NCBI GenBank assembly: GCA_022385755.1
Contig: MU278351.1
Coordinates: 313,594-377,593, forward strand
Source: Trametopsis cervina
Lineage: Eukaryota > Basidiomycota > Agaricomycetes > Polyporales > Irpicaceae
DNA length: 64,000 bases
Direction of reading: 5' to 3'
Positions 12,243 through 23,738 of the stretch are shown one piece after another. The notes under the pieces were generated by a model. It was not told the DNA's origin, searched no databases, and saw nothing but the letters and a program-made list of their open reading frames with translations. The translations under genes were made by a program, and so were the position numbers. Each line of letters begins with the position of its first letter. Positions within the stretch are counted from its first letter, which is position 1.

Positions 12243-13102
12243 TACAGGTTTTCTGCACTAATGATGGTACGCTCCGTCTCGTTCGCTCTGCAAGATTCGG
12301 CTGATATAAAGACAACGTATTGCAGATGGGCAAGAAGAAGGCATGGAACCGAGACCGCGTTGCGTGTCGTGAGTTGCACATCCTGACTTGCCCGTTACGA
12401 ATTGTATGCTACTGCTTTCTTCGCTTTCTCGCTTTCGAGGGTTTGAGTCAGCAAAACAGTACTGTAATATCCCTATTATGGACGTGCAATACGGCTTTCC
12501 GCTGAGTTATCTATATCCCTCTCACGTCGAGGCCACATTGATCATCTATAGGCTACGCCATGACAGTCATTGCCATAATCACACTTCAGCTTACAGCACG
12601 TTGTGCACTTCTCTCATCATCGCTGTGCCATAATAACGGTAGAAGTTTTGGTGAGTTGAGCCGAATTATGAGGTGTTGGATCGGTATCGACGCTGCTTCG
12701 AAGGTCAGCCCTATTGAACGGGCTATTATCTTGTGTCTCAGAGGGATCACAAGCTCGAAGCTTTCTTATAAAATTTATACGATTTTGATCAGGTGCGTCT
12801 ATCTCGCTTGTTATATATGCGTGTCTTAGAGGAAACTACGGTGCGTACTGTGCATTCTGGCTCCATCGCTGTGTTGCAAGTATATGCAAACAGCGCCACA
12901 AAGCCATCACTTGCTAAATTTGGCATCGCTGGGTCTCAACAAAAGAACTCTTGCATATGCTCCCGAGAATGTCGTATCGTACATTGTGACGTAGAAAATT
13001 AGGTGGATATATTCTACCTGATACATGTGTCCGTTGACATATAATCCAGCATGTTGTTGAGAACATGTCCAATCACGGCATAGGATATGGCCATCTTGGC
13101 GA
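12243..13102. other. Convergent intergenic region, no gene resolved
   Basis: Lies between the ends of the RBM25-like gene and the A-T-R reductase. Only short open frames without family signal. Confidence 0.4.
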
Positions 13103-16100
13103 TTAGAGGAAGTTCTTCGCTTTCCAGTACGCAATCCACATCTTTGCGTGCTGTTCGCCAAGAGGTGGCAGCGCTCGGACAGATGCGCTGTATTGCTGAA
13201 GCTTCGTCGTTTGCAACATCGCTACCCCAAGTGCGTCAGCAGATATACCGTGACTTGCAGCCTCTTTGCTTCTTGCCGCTACTCCACCGAAGAAATCGAG
13301 TAGTTTGATCGCGGGCTGCAGGGGTCATAAATAAAACCGTCAGTAGCAAAAATGTAGTCACGTACTATGGCGTCAAGCGTCTGAGGAGAGGCATCACTCG
13401 ATCGTGCTTGCACCCGCGCGACCCAATCTCCAAAGGGAATGAACGGCAAAGTCACACCTAAAGCCTTGTTGACCCCTTCCAGCGTCTCTCTCCAGGAAAC
13501 AGTCTTGGGGTGCACGACATTCAGCAGCCCAGCAGGCTCTTCTTCAGAGAATACTAGATCCAGGACAGCATCTGCGACGGAGTCCATCGCAATCCAGTTT
13601 ACAGGCTGGAGGCGATGGGATGTCAGGCAAGAAAGGTGAGAATAGACATGATCACTCACGCCAGAAGTATCAGGGAACGCTCCGAGGGCAATGCTCGACT
13701 TGACGAGAATCGGTACCCAGTCAGTTGTGTTCCACGCGCCAGTCGTAGAAGAACCACAGAGCTGTCCCACGCGCAAAGCTACGGCATCAAGTCCGCGCAA
13801 CCGCGCCTTCTCAAACATCTGGACGAACGCTTAGCAAGATATAATGCGAGTGACTCCTTCACCGTACCTGTTCAACAACATACTTGGATGACGAATAGCC
13901 GCTATTAGGGTCCATGGCACTCTCAGGCAAGAACTCTTCCGGCACGGGCCCGTCGACCGGATTCCAGTTTCCCACAGTAGCGATCGACGACGTGAAAAGA
14001 ACGCGCACGGATCTGTCAAGGCCCAGTGCGAGATCTACGAGCTTGCGGGTGCCTGCGATGAGGTTCTCGAAGTGCGAAAGCCCGTATGAGAAATGCACCG
14101 CCCACGCATTGTGAATAACATCCGTGAGCGAATTCTTCAACTAAACATGGCGTTTGAGTCATAGAACAGGACAAACTACTTCTCCCGCATACCTCGTTGA
14201 ATACCTCCCCTACAAGGCCGAAGTTCTCGGCACTCAGGTTTCCAGCTAAGGGAACAAGCTTGTCGCTCGACAGGAGATCTACAGGGAGCCCACGGTCTTC
14301 GAAAGCGGAAGCCAGACGGGTCGCGACTGGCGTCTCGGATGAAGGCCGATCCAATGTATAAACCTTGGAGACGCGGCTATCCCTCAGAAGAGCCGCAAGG
14401 ATGTGCGCTCCTAGGTTTCCGGTTGACCCTGTCAGCAATACTATCGCTTTACTGTGCGACCGGCGTCCACGCGACACACGTGCAGCTGGCAGATTGTCCG
14501 TGTACTTTGCGATCATGTCCCGAACCTGCTGCAGATGGTCCGAGGTAAGGTCCTTAGTATCTGCTTCCGGGTTCACGAGGGCGTGTATCGAGCTCGCGAG
14601 CTGCTCAATCGTGGGATGGTCGAAGATGAAATTTTGCGAGACATGTTGCGATGCCTCGACCTGCTTCGTCATGCGCAGGGCAGCAACGATGCGCGCACGG
14701 AGGAATGTCGCACTCAGACTGCGAGGAACAGTTCATTGGGGTTAAAAAGAAGGATCAGGACGGGACGTACCTGTCGTAGCCTTGCTGGAAGATGTCTTCA
14801 CTGGCGGTTATCGGAGTATCGTTGACCGCTGAAGCCACTTCGAGCAGCCAGTCCTCTACATCCTCGAGGTCCCAGGACCGCGGCGGCTTTGTGTCCTTCA
14901 CATTCGTGCTGTTTTCGACGGTCTCATATCTGTGTATCCGGTCAGCGCGAAGATAGAAGAGTACGCGAGGCCAGACCTACAATCTGTCGATATCAGTTTC
15001 GTACAGAGCCAAAAGCTGTTTCTTGAGCAGAGTGCCCTTTGCTGCCCGAGGGAAAGGTCTCTTAGGGTCGGTGACAATGATCATCTCTTTGAAAATCTTT
15101 GCAAACGCGGGCGCCTTCCTGTTTGCCTCCTCGACTATCGGCCTGGATGGGACTTCAGAGGAATGTTGCAGATACGTTGCAAAAAGCCTACCAGATTTTA
15201 TTACGGAAGTCGACTAAGGCCTGCTCGTCCGTAGGATCGAACTGGTATTCCTCCTTGGGCTCGATAAGAATGCCAGCCTCGTCTCGTCCCCTACCGAACA
15301 TGATAGCTCCTTTGACAAGCGGGCTAGAGAGAACATGGCCTTCTTGGGCAAGTGGAACAATCTTTTCCGCTGATTAAAGGGTTAAGTCTGACCTATATGG
15401 TGATATCGTAGCGCGTACCAGTCTTTAACACTATCACATCGTCTGCTCGACCGCATCTATCGGATTGTGTTAAGCACTTGTACAAACAAAGTTCAGGAAG
15501 GTCTCACATTTTCCAAAGACCTTTTTTGGTGGGGTGAGGTATGAACAAATCGGAGGTAGAATACCCATTGAGATCGCCAAGGTTGTTGACAGCGGGGACG
15601 TGTGTATCGCACGCCTGTGTGCAGAAGCAACACTCAGCCCGCGTATCAGCACGAGGAATATGGTGCTCGTCACTCACCATGAACTGACATTCAAAGCTCC
15701 CGTCCCCTTGAGGAACCCAACGCACATTGAACCTCGGGTTGAACCGCAGCCACTCCCAGTCGAGCGGGGTCCTGTCGAATTCACCGGGTTCTTTGGGATA
15801 GAATGGATCCGTAGCAGCCCCAAACTCTGTTCCAGCGTAGATGGACGATATCTTGACACCGGCTGCAGCCAGCTCGTCGCCGCATTTTGTCGACAAAGGG
15901 CCGCCGGCAAACAACTATAGGGTCGGCTTTCAGTGCGGATGCGAAAAAAAGACAACCATCAGACGAACAAGAATATCCAATGACTTCAAATACTCCACTG
16001 CTTGTTCGGACCGGGACCAAGTCTATTCAACAGTTGATAGATGAGTAAAGACAGAGAGAGCGCGACAGATGTAATACGGACCTCAACAAACGCCGGTACG

Positions 16101-17079
16101 GCTGGTACAGCATTGCATCCAGTGAGCTGGCACGCCAATAGATTGTTGTCAGGGGTTGGGTTCACCGGAGGTGCGGGGTACTGTGGCGCATAGTGACTAC
16201 CGGGAACGCCAGAAATCCACGGCAGCGCCATTTGCCAACCAAGGGCATATGCGTGGAAAGGCGGAAGTGCGCCGACGAACCATTTCGTCCCATGTTCTCT
16301 TGCGTACAGCGCTACGGCTGCACAACGCCATGAGTAAGCACAACCGCTGTAATGCAGTGGACGTGTACGTACAGCACCGCATGGCATTGAGGTAGTACTG
16401 ATGTGACCACGAAATTGGTTTGGGGAATCCGGTCGAGCCTGAGGAGTGCACGATGAGGAGGATATCTTCGAAAGACTTCGGCTCCTCATAGGGATATGGC
16501 TCGACCGGAGCGACAGCACGTTCCGATGAACCTGGTGCTAGACTGGGGAAGGCGTCGAATAAACCGGGCATTTCTGTCACCTCAGCTGCGTAGCTCTTTT
16601 CTGAGAGCTCTTCAAGCACCTCGGCAATGAGAGCAGATGTGTGCGAGTCTGATAATATACGGTGGGTACCTGTCTTCTCCATCATGTTGCATACCGCGGG
16701 TCCGGAGTTTCGGGGAGACATAGGGAACGGCTGCTTTACCTGTCAGCGGATGAACATATTTGTGCAGTCGACAACGTACGGTGAGTCCAGCTCTCATGCA
16801 GCCGGCTAGGATGGCGCCATACAACAGAGTGTCGGTGTGAATGAGTATGGCGATTTTGTCTCCATCCTGACCTCGCTTTCCAGGTCGCAGGATGTTCGCA
16901 ATTCTGTGGGTTGCCTCAACATATTGTGCGTTAGTGACACTACCTAAACGCATTGGAGAATCGGCAGAAGGCCATTGAATACATGGAAGATCGGGATTGT
17001 GCTGGGCCTGCCAGTCAATCGTTCCAAGGATTGGGGTGATGGAGCCATCGAGAGGTGGTAGAGGTTTCTGAGATGTCAT
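13103..17079 (-). CDS. Adenylate-forming reductase (NRPS-like, A-T-R)
   Basis: A stand-alone A-T-R enzyme that would activate a carboxylic acid with ATP, load it on a carrier domain and release it by NADPH reduction to an aldehyde or alcohol. The adenylation domain starts near the N-terminus. It has the core motif HSSGSTGFPKPISWSH, the motif YAGTEFG, YSTSDLF, and RADD close to the ATP site, and KGTLLKKQL near its end. The carrier domain has DSLSATFLR with the phosphopantetheine Ser; the motif is restored by splicing a 52-nt intron (14719-14770). The reductase domain has LLTGSTGNLGAHIL for NADPH and the catalytic YSSSK (near 13890), and ends AYWKAKNFL. I estimate about 1,050-1,100 residues in about ten exons; one intron (16740-16779) appears to be only 40 nt. 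The ATG at 17079 was chosen; an in-frame ATG lies at 17112. The substrate cannot be read from the sequence. The same layout is used by L-aminoadipate reductase, but this enzyme resembles the secondary-metabolism group. Confidence 0.87.
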
Positions 17080-17130
17080 GGAGGGGAGCTGGTATGATGA
17101 ATATTGGTGCACCGAGAGTACACAACATGC

Positions 17131-17140
17131 GCCCTATATA
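17131..17140 (-). promoter_or_regulatory. TATA-like element of the A-T-R reductase
   Basis: A CTATATAG palindrome lies about 55-60 bases upstream of the chosen start codon, the usual distance for a fungal TATA box. Confidence 0.4.
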
Positions 17141-18685
17141 GAGCATCCCACCTTTGACGTAGCGTTATCAGTCACACGTGAATAGTGGAGATTTAAAGTA
17201 ACACCGCTCTAACAGAATACGTCCAGAACTGCCCGCTCGGAGGTTGTTCATCTCAATGCTACCACGAGGTGCTCTATTGGAAGAGGGCAACCGCGTACAG
17301 CACCACATCAAACTCTGCTGGCCTGCTGACTAGGCGGAGTGCGGTTGACGGCTAGGCGAGTGCCCGGATGACGTTCAGTTCCTTGCTTCAGTAAAAATGT
17401 CTGCACGCCGAGCCTTTCGGAGAGATTTGTGAACGTCCGCGCCGCTTCCTACACCACTGTTAGCTATGGTTGCTTGCAAGAAGCAGCCGTCGCACAGTTC
17501 GGTTGGTGGGAAGCCGTGGAAGCAGCGCACATCTTGCGTGCTGCCGATGTACCTATGGCTCTTATGTGCGCTTTATGACTGTCATTGTCTGGCGATGAGT
17601 ACAAAGACGCTGTCCATCTTACTACGGCTTACCCGGCAAGGAATACCAGTGGCTTCTCTGGATGCCGTAGGCCCCGAGGATATCAAAGAGAATGCTCTGG
17701 TGAGAACACGATGGTGGAATATGGAAGCGAGTTTCGGGACTTCGGCATCTGCGATGATATAGATATCTCTCAAGCGACCGTACTTACTGCACATCAATAT
17801 TGATTAGTGTCAGTTCCGGTCCGCCTTCAAGATAATGCTTTTTGGAGGGATTGCTTGATTGGTTGCTGGTTGATACCAGTTGCAAGTTCGGTGGTGATAT
17901 GTCCTGATTGATCTAGGTTCTTGTTTTCCTTCTTGCCCTGATGACAAAGATGTCAGTCCTTGTACGATGATAGTGTACGGAGGCATGCATCCATCTGGGC
18001 TTGTAATGTGCTATAACCCTCATACCTCCGTCCTCCAACTACCCCGTGAGCTTGTTGAGCCCAAAATACGTCGATCGGCACGCAAACCAGCCAAATGTCT
18101 GCAGGCCGAGGCGCTCCAGCGAGTCGCTCTAGAATGGTCTCGCATCCAGCACAGTTCCAGTTGCATGGACAATGTTAATACCGGCTTACTATCTTAGGTA
18201 GTCGTTGTAACACGAAAGGAAAGAGTGATCTCCACAGCCAGTACGAGACTGCAACGTGATGTCTCGCAGGGCAATGTGTGACGTACATATTTCGACGGGG
18301 ATCATATAACAATCTTCGAGCTGCTGCTGACGAAATTTCACCTATTTCAACACTTCGAGAGTCGCCCGACACTGCCAATGTTCCGAGAGCTAGATTCTCT
18401 GTGCTGGCAGGCTGTTCACATAAACTCCGGAAGTTGCAGAAGCCGAGGACCCAGAGGCGAGCCCAAGAGATCCGGACTGTACGGCCTACGACGCATGGTC
18501 ATGCGTATCCCGATGGGCGATGCACGCTAAGTCCAGGTACAAGTAATAGATGAATATGTTACTATTTATAACATCGTGCGCACGCACCGAACGGTGGCCA
18601 TACGTTGAGGGCAAGCCGCGACAAAGCATCAGAGCAGAACAGAAGAAGATCGACGGAACAGAACTTGCAGCCACGAGGGTCACAT
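17141..18685. other. Intergenic, no gene resolved
   Basis: About 1.5 kb between the starts of the A-T-R gene and the end of the Ssr4-like gene. Overlapping short frames at 17466-17803 on both strands show no family signal and no splice pattern that extends them. Confidence 0.4.
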
Positions 18686-20063
18686 TCATATCAAGACGGC
18701 TTCAGCTTGCATTTCCACGGATACGTCTGCGAGTATGTCAGCGTCCCGCGCTTCCTGCCGCGCTACTGCTGATGCCCGGAGTGCTGCGACGTTGCTTTCC
18801 AGTTTGGCCTATGGATGAGATACAAGGTGAGCCCGAGCGGCTGTAAGCGGGACGGAGGGTCTTACAATCTGAGCTTTGAGATCGTCTTCTTTGAATATTG
18901 AGTATGACGGCTTGAGTTCAGGTTGCTCGAGGCGCTTCCCTGTCTCTAGAATCAGTATCGCACGTATACAACAAGAAGCAGAGATATCATGTACCAAATG
19001 CGGCTTGATTGAAAACGGCGTTCATGAATTCGTGGTTCCGCCTGTAACGTGCTAGGGCCAGCGACCGTACGGATATCATCTCTGACTCGTCTATGAGAGG
19101 AAATTTGAGCAATATTCTTCATTTCTAGTAATTTACTCACCGGCAGAGTCTTCGTCTTCAACACGAGGTTGCGCTGCGGGACGCTGACAGACACCACTGA
19201 ATATCAACTGTAAGCGTCACAAAATAGCGTAACGTACCGTTGTCATACTGCCACTTCGTTCACGTTCTGCTCGGTTTCTCCTCTCGAGCGTACTATTTCG
19301 GTGCGCGAGCATGGCTTGCTGGTCACCGAACCCCACTCCCATCGGGCCAGGGCCCATGCCGCGGTCTGGTACAGGCAGCCCTGCGGGAGATGCGCCACCG
19401 GGATATACTTTCTGCCCTTGACGAGGACCGAGCACGAAGATGGCAGGTTCGTTTGGTTGTCGCAGCGGATAAGAGCGAACGGGTTGGTTAAGAGCGGGAA
19501 GAATGGCTGCCACATTGTGTTCGAATCTGCTCAAAGAGAGTCGGGCAAGCGACGTACCAGTGCTTTGCCCGCGGGCGTAGTGGACTAGCACTAGTTGTGG
19601 ATGTCCACCTTTTGTGAGCCGGTAGCGTTTGCGCACACGAGATGCTGCATTGTCGTGACCGGGTATAAAGCCAAACTTGATTTCGCCGACCTCTAGCTCC
19701 TATAGTCAAATCAATTAGCTCTGAACGCGTTAAAAAGTGTAGATCACGCACTCTATTACTCCCCGCGGGGATTGTGTATCTTTGCTCCTGGTCCTGGTAC
19801 CGAATACCATCCAGCGGGAAGGTCATTTGACTCATAAAGATGAGGAAGATCTGACCATCTGCTACAGTGAGACGACTATCGATGAAACTTGAAAGTTAAA
19901 GTGAGCACGCACCAGCGGGCCTGTCGATGTAACTCCATTGAAATGGTGTTGTGGCAGATGAGTGTGTCGCACGCATGAGCATCGAGACGGCCATCTCATG
20001 GGAAATATTTGACTGCAGACCAAGGTCTTCCGGATAGCGTAGGCAAAGACCTTCAGACTGCAT
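18686..20063 (-). CDS. Ssr4-like SWI/SNF and RSC complex subunit (DUF1750)
   Basis: Matches from memory the fungal Ssr4 family, a subunit shared by the SWI/SNF and RSC chromatin remodellers of fission yeast. The N-terminus MQSEGLCLRYPEDLGLQSNI and the block FQWSYIDRPADGQIFLIF are characteristic. They are followed by FGFIPGHDNAASRVRKRYRL and VHYARGQ, then MGVGFGDQQAMLAHRNSTLE, an acidic linker, SLALARYRRNHEFMNAVF, and a final coiled-coil (YSIFKEDDLKAQIAKLESNV) ending at the stop at 18686. Introns checked: 19859-19912, 19700-19751, 19091-19140, 18946-18994 and 18809-18865. The junction near 19197-19237 is not clean: the visible GT-AG pair is only 41 nt and leaves the wrong frame, so a small model or sequence error may sit there. 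Start ATG at 20063 precedes the conserved N-terminus directly. Confidence 0.8.
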
Positions 20064-20267
20064 GGCCACTGGTTACTGCCTACAAAGAGCGGTGTGACGA
20101 CTCGGAACGAGTAGAATGCAAGCTGAAGTTGGTCTCCCGTTAGACGCCTGTGCGTCTTTGATGGCGAGGGGCGCGGGAAAATGATGGCGCCTGAAACCAA
20201 ATATCCGCTCAGCGCCCTTTGGCTTGGCTCCGGCTCTCATGACCATCCACTATGCGCCTCTGATTCA

Positions 20268-20285
20268 GGCATTTTCACGGAAGCC
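20268..20285 (+). repeat. Left 18-base direct repeat (TTTTCACGGAA core)
   Basis: GGCATTTTCACGGAAGCC, a near-palindromic unit that recurs with small changes at 21412-21430. Related TTTCACAGAA and ATTCACTG words fill 20268-20510. Confidence 0.55.
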
Positions 20286-20659
20286 AGAATCAGTGAAATA
20301 CGCTATTTTTGTAAGGCATTTTCACAGAATCCTTCTGTCAAATTCACTGTCGAGGAACGACCGTTTTTTCACAGAAAAAATGTCCGTTTTCACTGATATA
20401 GAGCGCCCGTGCATAGAGGATAATTGTGCGGGAAAAGCACTGAGTACAACAGTGAATCGAATCAGTGAATTGTGCTGTATATGACCGGGAAATTCACTCT
20501 ATTCACTAGCTCTACTTCCCTGATAATAATAGTGTAGTGCGTGGTCAATTTCATGAACAATGTTGAATTGTAGAACATAGTAGTGAGGACAGAACCACAA
20601 CCACGAAACAAGAAGACTATACCGCGCATTTACCCGTGTTCAAGATCAAGTCCCCAATT

Positions 20660-21000
20660 CTCTACCCTCTCGTCTCGTCTCATCTCATCTCGTCTCGTCT
20701 CTCTCGTGCCTGCCCCCCTCTCATCTCTGCCTGTCTCGGGTCTGCTCTTTGTCTCTTCCTCATCTCTCGTCTCGACTCCTTCCCGCATTTTGTCTCCCAC
20801 CTCTCTCTCATTTCTCGTCCCTCTCTCACTTCTTATACCACTCTTTCTCCTCCTGTTTCTCGTCCCTCTCTTGCTCCTCGTCCCTCTCTTGCTTCTCGTC
20901 CCTCTCTCATTTTTCATGCCCTTCTCACTTGTTCTCCTTCTCATTCATCTCGCACTTCCTGTCCCTCTCCCTCTCTTCCGACATCTCTACTCTGCCATTT
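20660..21000 (+). repeat. Pyrimidine-rich low-complexity tract
   Basis: The + strand is almost pure C/T for about 340 bases, built from CTCGT, CTCAT and CTCTC words. Within it a roughly 20-base unit (ctcgtccctctcttgcttct) repeats at about 20865-20915. The long open frames that cross it on both strands are composition artefacts. Confidence 0.85.
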
Positions 21001-21411
21001 ATAGACCCTTACCTACCCGTTGCTTGCCTCTCTGCCTAGACTTGACCCTGGATGTATTTCTAGGGAATGATGTCAGTATCAACTAACCTTGTAGACATCT
21101 CTTGCAGGCTTAAGAATGCACCAAAACATAGACATGTAGCGAGAGGATAGTGGTAATGCATAGATACAGCTCGTGGTCGCGAGTTAAGAGCAACTCCCGG
21201 CGCAGCTCCCGGAACATCAGAATATGAGCGCCGATGGACTTGGCCTGTCAACTTTGAACCGCAACTACTGGGGGATATCAAACCGGCAACTTCACTGAAT
21301 TAGTCCGTGAAAGAGATATCAGCAAAATTTGCTGACAGTTTCACAGAAATCTCATTTCACGGAAACTGCACGGAGTCTTGCAGGTGCGCAGACTTTTTGC
21401 TGTTAGTTACC

Positions 21412-21430
21412 GTGCTTTTCACGGAATGCC
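21412..21430 (+). repeat. Right direct repeat (TTTTCACGGAA core)
   Basis: GTGCTTTTCACGGAATGCC, the partner of the unit at 20268-20285. Further copies of the core lie at about 21339 and 21354, and one inverted copy at about 21303. Confidence 0.55.
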
Positions 21431-21523
21431 AGGCTCACAGTGATCTGACTCTTCGCCTTCCCCGTCTAACACAGCTTGACCTCGACCCACCACCTTGCAC
21501 CTTCAAACCCACCTTCTCACTGA

Positions 21524-23738
21524 ATGAATGCAACAGGATTGTTGCAGCAACGAACGGAGGACGATGCACCACTCCGACGACAATTATCTCCCATTTTTAC
21601 CTCTGGAACTAGCCGCCTCGACAGTCAGCTGAACGAGCTATCTGAAGATGCGGACCGAGAGCAGCAATTATCTCAGCAGCTGCTCGGCATTCCCACCGAG
21701 TCTCTGCCTGTCTCCTCAGCCCCAGAGCCTCTCATGGACTCGTTCTTCGGACCTTCACCTAGTCTTCAAAGCGAGAACGAGAACGGAATCAGCCCTTCTG
21801 ACATGTCTCTCTCCCCTGCTGCGATGTTTCTATCATCTTTCAGCCCTATGATGGCTCCTACTGCTCTTCCGGATGACGAAGGGGAGGCGGTCTCTGGCTA
21901 TGTACTTGGCCCCATAGTCGGCCACGGTGGCACCTCCATCATACGGCGTGCTGCATCTCCACAGGGTGGTGTAGTAGCGGTCAAAATTGTGCGCAGGTCA
22001 GACCTCGACAAGCAAGAGGATCCGGACCGAGCCCGCGCGCAGCTTCAACACGAAGCCGCCGTATGGTCGTCTCTCAATCACGAACACATCCTACCTCTGT
22101 TTTCTTTCTGTCATACACCGTACGCCGATTTCTTCATTATGCTTTACTGTCCTGCAGGGAGCTTGTTTGACATTATCAAACGAGATGGGCGACCCGCTCT
22201 CCCGCAGGATGAAGCTGGGAGGATGTATAGGCAGGTGGTGAAGGGATTACGGTACATGCACGAAGTGGCGGGTTATGTACACGGCGACATGAAACTCGAG
22301 AATGTGCTGGTAGATGAGATGGGTGTTTGTAGAATTGGTGACTTCGGAATGGCGAAACGCATTGGAGAGCCTGAGAGCGATGATGAAGATCGTACCTCTC
22401 ATACGAAACCGGTTCGTCATGCTTCTGTGAGGCAGCGTTCTCGAAGCCGCCATCCCATGCAGCACACTCTGCCTGCTCATCCTGCGCTCCTGCATCATCG
22501 CAGCGGGCCACGCCATCGCAACTCTAGTCCATTCCCCACCAGTGCATCCAACAAACCGCATCACACATACCAAGCAGGTTCACTGCCATATGCATCGCCC
22601 GAGCTTTTAATTCCTGCAACGTCTGTAGCTCCTTACCACGCTCATCCAGCTCAGGACGTCTGGGCGTTAGGTGTGATGCTGTATGTGATGCTCACAGGTC
22701 GTCTACCTTTTCTTGACGCTTTTGAGCCCCGACTACAAATGAAGATTATGAACGGTACGAGGCAAGTTCGTCAGATCCCGAAGTCTCACATATACTCTAT
22801 CTCTAGGTGCATTTACTATGCCAACTGATATTGGCCGTGGTGCGGAGCGTGTTCTCCAAGGCTCCCTCGAGCCTTCCGTACGTGATCGTTGGACGATTGC
22901 AATGGTGGACGAAGTGGCCTGGGGCATTGGTTGGGGTGACGCAGGCGATGAAACTCCCCCTCCCCGTCAGATGCCACCTTCCGCCCGTTCGCGATCTCGG
23001 CCGCGTGCTCCGCCAGCCTCCACGGAAGTACAGCTCCCTCCCTCCGAGGGTATGTCTTCTCCTCGCCGGTCTTTGAGCCGCTCTCGTTCTAGCCGCAGCC
23101 GTTCTCGCCATGTCGGATTCCACCCCTATCTGTCTACCGAGCACGAGTGGTCTAGCGGTATCCAGCGAACATTTTCGTCTTCTACCGACGGAGACTGCCT
23201 TTCTCCGGTGGATCAGCCAGAGATCCGGACGCCTTCCAGCTCGCTTGACCGCAGTAGCAGAGAACGATTGTACCGCACGCGCGTAGCTTCCGCTGCCAAC
23301 AGCCCTACAGACGAACACGCACCTCCGATCGACAATCTCATTCGTGACAGAGGCCGCAAGTTATCCCCTCGCGTACGCCCGCCATCGGTCGCTTTTGCGG
23401 AAAGCTCTCTATCACCGACGCAAGGTCTTCACACATTGCCCGTCTTTTCAAGCCTGGAGGATTCTATGGAGCTGCTTAGCCATAAATCCCGGAATCCGTC
23501 TGTCGACGCCGACGAATATGATCGACAGGCTCATCCATATACGAACACCGTACGACAACGGAGTTCAGACAGGAGCCGCAAACCCAGGGAAATCAGCCTA
23601 CCTCCGCATCCAGATCTTCACCAATCGTGGCTTGCTCCTACGCGGGACGGTTTAGGCTTTCTATCACCCTCACCTCGAGACAAACTCGAATCCCAGAGGA
23701 GCCGAAGCGTCGGCCACTCACACACACACCCCTCATGA
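21524..23738 (+). CDS. Serine/threonine protein kinase with long activation-segment insert and RS-rich tail
   Basis: Exons 21524-22754 and 22807-23738, joined across a 52-nt intron, give 720 residues. A Ser/Pro-rich N-terminal part of about 120 residues precedes the kinase domain. The Gly-rich loop is GPIVGHGGTS, the ATP-binding Lys is in VAVKIV, the catalytic loop is HGDMKLENV and the metal-binding motif is DFGMAK. The catalytic Asp and Lys are kept, but HGD replaces the usual HRD. Between DFG and the SPE motif (SLPYASPEL) lies an insert of about 65 residues rich in His, Arg and Ser. The end of the domain has DVWALGVMLYVMLTGRLPF. The C-terminal 250 residues are disordered with SRSRSSRSRSR repeats. 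The order of motifs resembles CAMK/Snf1-like kinases, but I cannot name the orthologue. It should be active from its residues. Confidence 0.85.

Noticed and set aside
19560..19590. Possible intron in the Ssr4-like gene (gtacgt...gagcag)
   Set aside because: Too short, and removing it puts the conserved MGVGFGDQQAML block out of frame; reading through keeps the frame.
20583..21086. Long open frames on both strands with Leu/Ser-rich and Arg/Glu/Thr-rich products
   Set aside because: They simply translate the pyrimidine-rich repeat tract in several frames; no splice sites or family signal.
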